DNA from: Bacteroidota bacterium
GTDB lineage: Bacteria; Bacteroidota; Bacteroidia; Bacteroidales; VadinHA17
Assembly (NCBI GenBank): GCA_030613125.1
Contig: JAUWMO010000194.1
Location: 1 to 6,605, forward strand
DNA length: 6,605 nucleotides
Direction: 5' to 3'
Shown here in pieces: positions 5,471-6,605 of the stretch. Below the pieces are notes generated by a model. The model was not told where the DNA came from. It ran no database searches and saw only the letters and a program-made list of their open reading frames with translations. How positions within the stretch are numbered: the stretch's first letter is position 1; each line of letters opens with the position of its first letter. The position numbers and the translations under genes are program-made.

Positions 5471-6605
5471 GTTTCTGTTAATTTTCTTACTCTCTTCTTT
5501 TGTTGGTTGCAAGAAAGTAGATCAGAAACGAGTTTTAAAAGTAGAAACTATTGAAATTACAGAAATCTCTTTCATCACTGTAAGTGCAGTTGGTGAAATT
5601 ATTGATACTGGTGAAGAAAAAATCCTGAAGTATGGGTTTTGCTGGTCAACATCTGAAAATCCATCTGTCACCGATGATTTTTTGTTGTCAGATACCATTT
5701 ACGGGAACTATAGATTTAATGGTTTAATCAGAGGTCTCAAACCAAAACAAACTTATTATGTTAGATCGTTTGCAACTGATGTAAATGAAACCGTATACGG
5801 TTCTCAATTACACTTTGAAACAATTCCGTTAGTAGCACCGTCTTTAACAACTGACAGTATTTCTGAAATTACCAGTATTTCAGCAGTGGTATATGGAAAC
5901 ATAAGTACTACGGGTGGTTTACCAATTATTCAGCACGGACATTGCTGGGCTACTTCAGCTAATCCAACAGTTGACCTGCAAACGAAAACCAGTTTGGGTC
6001 AAGCCAGTTCACCCGGCGTCTTTAAAAGCCTTTTAATGATTTTAGAGCCGGAAACGAAATATTATGTCAGATCATATGTTACAAATTCATTTGGTGCATT
6101 TTATGGTTCTGAGCTAAGCTTTGATACAAGAAAAAAAATCATCTTACCTGATGTTTCAACCTCTTTGATCATCGATCTGACTGATGTTTCCCTGAGCATT
6201 GCAGGCAATATTAATCATCTGGGCAATGACATTATAATAGAGCATGGACATTGCTGGTCAGTCACTCCCGATCCTACCATTGACTTATTAACAAGAACAG
6301 AGTTGGGTGGCAGAAATACAACCGGTGAATTTACCAGCCACATAACCAACCTGATTCAAAATACAACATATTTTATTAAAGCATATGCTATTAATAGTGC
6401 CGGGGTTGCATACGGTAATGAAATAGCAGTAACAACCTTTGAAAATCCACGTGATAAGTTCACTGATGAACGTGACGGTAAAGTTTATACAATAGTTCAG
6501 ATAGGAGATCAATGGTGGATGGCTCAGAATCTTGATTTTTTCACCGCAGAAGGTTCCTGGTATTATAATAATGACAGTCCGGGTTTCTCAGATTTTGGCA
6601 GACTA
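5436..6605 (+). CDS. Lipoprotein with three FN3-like repeats and a FISUMP-type domain, runs off right edge
   Basis: The frame is open to the window end, giving 390 residues so far. The start is ATG 5436; an in-frame ATG at 5427 is nearly as good. A hydrophobic stretch (11-24) ends in FVGC, a slightly atypical lipobox with Cys25 followed by KK, so an outer-membrane or surface lipoprotein is expected. Three repeats of about 102 residues follow, each with a GFCW or GHCW motif (68-70, 168-171, 271-274) and a YYVR/YFIK...YG block (107-122, 209-224, 312-327). This is the 'GxCWSTxxNPT ... TYYVRAYATNxxGxxYG' module common in Bacteroidota surface proteins. From about 342, FTDERDGKVYTIVQIGDQW and MAQNLDF match the start of the Fibrobacter succinogenes major paralogous (FISUMP) domain. 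The biological role of such proteins is mostly unknown. The start lies inside the end of the caspase-like frame, so expression probably depends on upstream transcription. Confidence 0.8.
   Translation, partial: MNIYSYIENLFRFLLIFLLSSFVGCKKVDQKRVLKVETIEITEISFITVSAVGEIIDTGEEKILKYGFCWSTSENPSVTDDFLLSDTIYGNYRFNGLIRGLKPKQTYYVRSFATDVNETVYGSQLHFETIPLVAPSLTTDSISEITSISAVVYGNISTTGGLPIIQHGHCWATSANPTVDLQTKTSLGQASSPGVFKSLLMILEPETKYYVRSYVTNSFGAFYGSELSFDTRKKIILPDVSTSLIIDLTDVSLSIAGNINHLGNDIIIEHGHCWSVTPDPTIDLLTRTELGGRNTTGEFTSHITNLIQNTTYFIKAYAINSAGVAYGNEIAVTTFENPRDKFTDERDGKVYTIVQIGDQWWMAQNLDFFTAEGSWYYNNDSPGFSDFGRL

Noticed and set aside
6288..6512. 74-residue Cys-rich minus-strand frame
   Set aside because: It is antisense to the third repeat and FISUMP start of the lipoprotein, whose plus-strand motifs are unmistakable.

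Overview
The window looks like a chromosomal segment of an AT-rich Bacteroidota bacterium. The evidence is the TAnnTTTG promoter-like sequence, the weak Shine-Dalgarno use, and several exported protein types typical of that phylum: a secreted 'FNYQA...' protein with a DADADP linker, an Ig-like/PGLGQ membrane protein, and a lipoprotein with GHCW/YYVR repeats leading into a FISUMP-type domain. I saw no rRNA, tRNA, CRISPR array, transposase or integrase.

Left part, minus strand (1-1759): a class I SAM-dependent methyltransferase (1759 down to 797) is followed after 23 bases by the N-terminal half of a six-pass membrane sensor that runs off the left edge (773 down to 1). The methyltransferase resembles the PhcB family, whose founder makes the 3-hydroxy fatty acid methyl ester signals of Ralstonia. 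The gene order (methyltransferase, then multi-pass membrane sensor) resembles phcB-phcS, so a fatty-acid-methyl-ester-like signalling pair is a reasonable hypothesis. The output domain of the sensor is not in view.

Middle (1760-2579): an 820-base non-coding gap between divergent genes. It is not featureless. A 39-bp element, made of two 16-bp imperfect dyads separated by exactly 7 bp, occurs three times (1982-2020, 2219-2257, 2381-2419). The second dyad fits GRTGA-N6-TCAYC, the general layout of Crp/Fnr-family operators. Its arms change in a compensating way between copies 1 and 2. Surrounding bases are partly repeated too, including a perfect 16-bp direct repeat, so the region looks like an old triplicated regulatory unit.

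Right part, plus strand (2580-6605): a methylmalonyl-CoA epimerase (propionate/succinate metabolism) comes first, followed by four closely spaced genes for exported proteins. These are a secreted protein with a phage-tail-collar-like C-terminus, an Ig-like protein with a PGLGQ membrane region, a short secreted protein that looks like the front end of a caspase-family protein cut off just inside the peptidase domain, and a large lipoprotein with three repeats and a FISUMP-type domain that runs off the right edge. The last two genes overlap by 35 bases. The four could be co-transcribed; their joint role is not known from the sequence.
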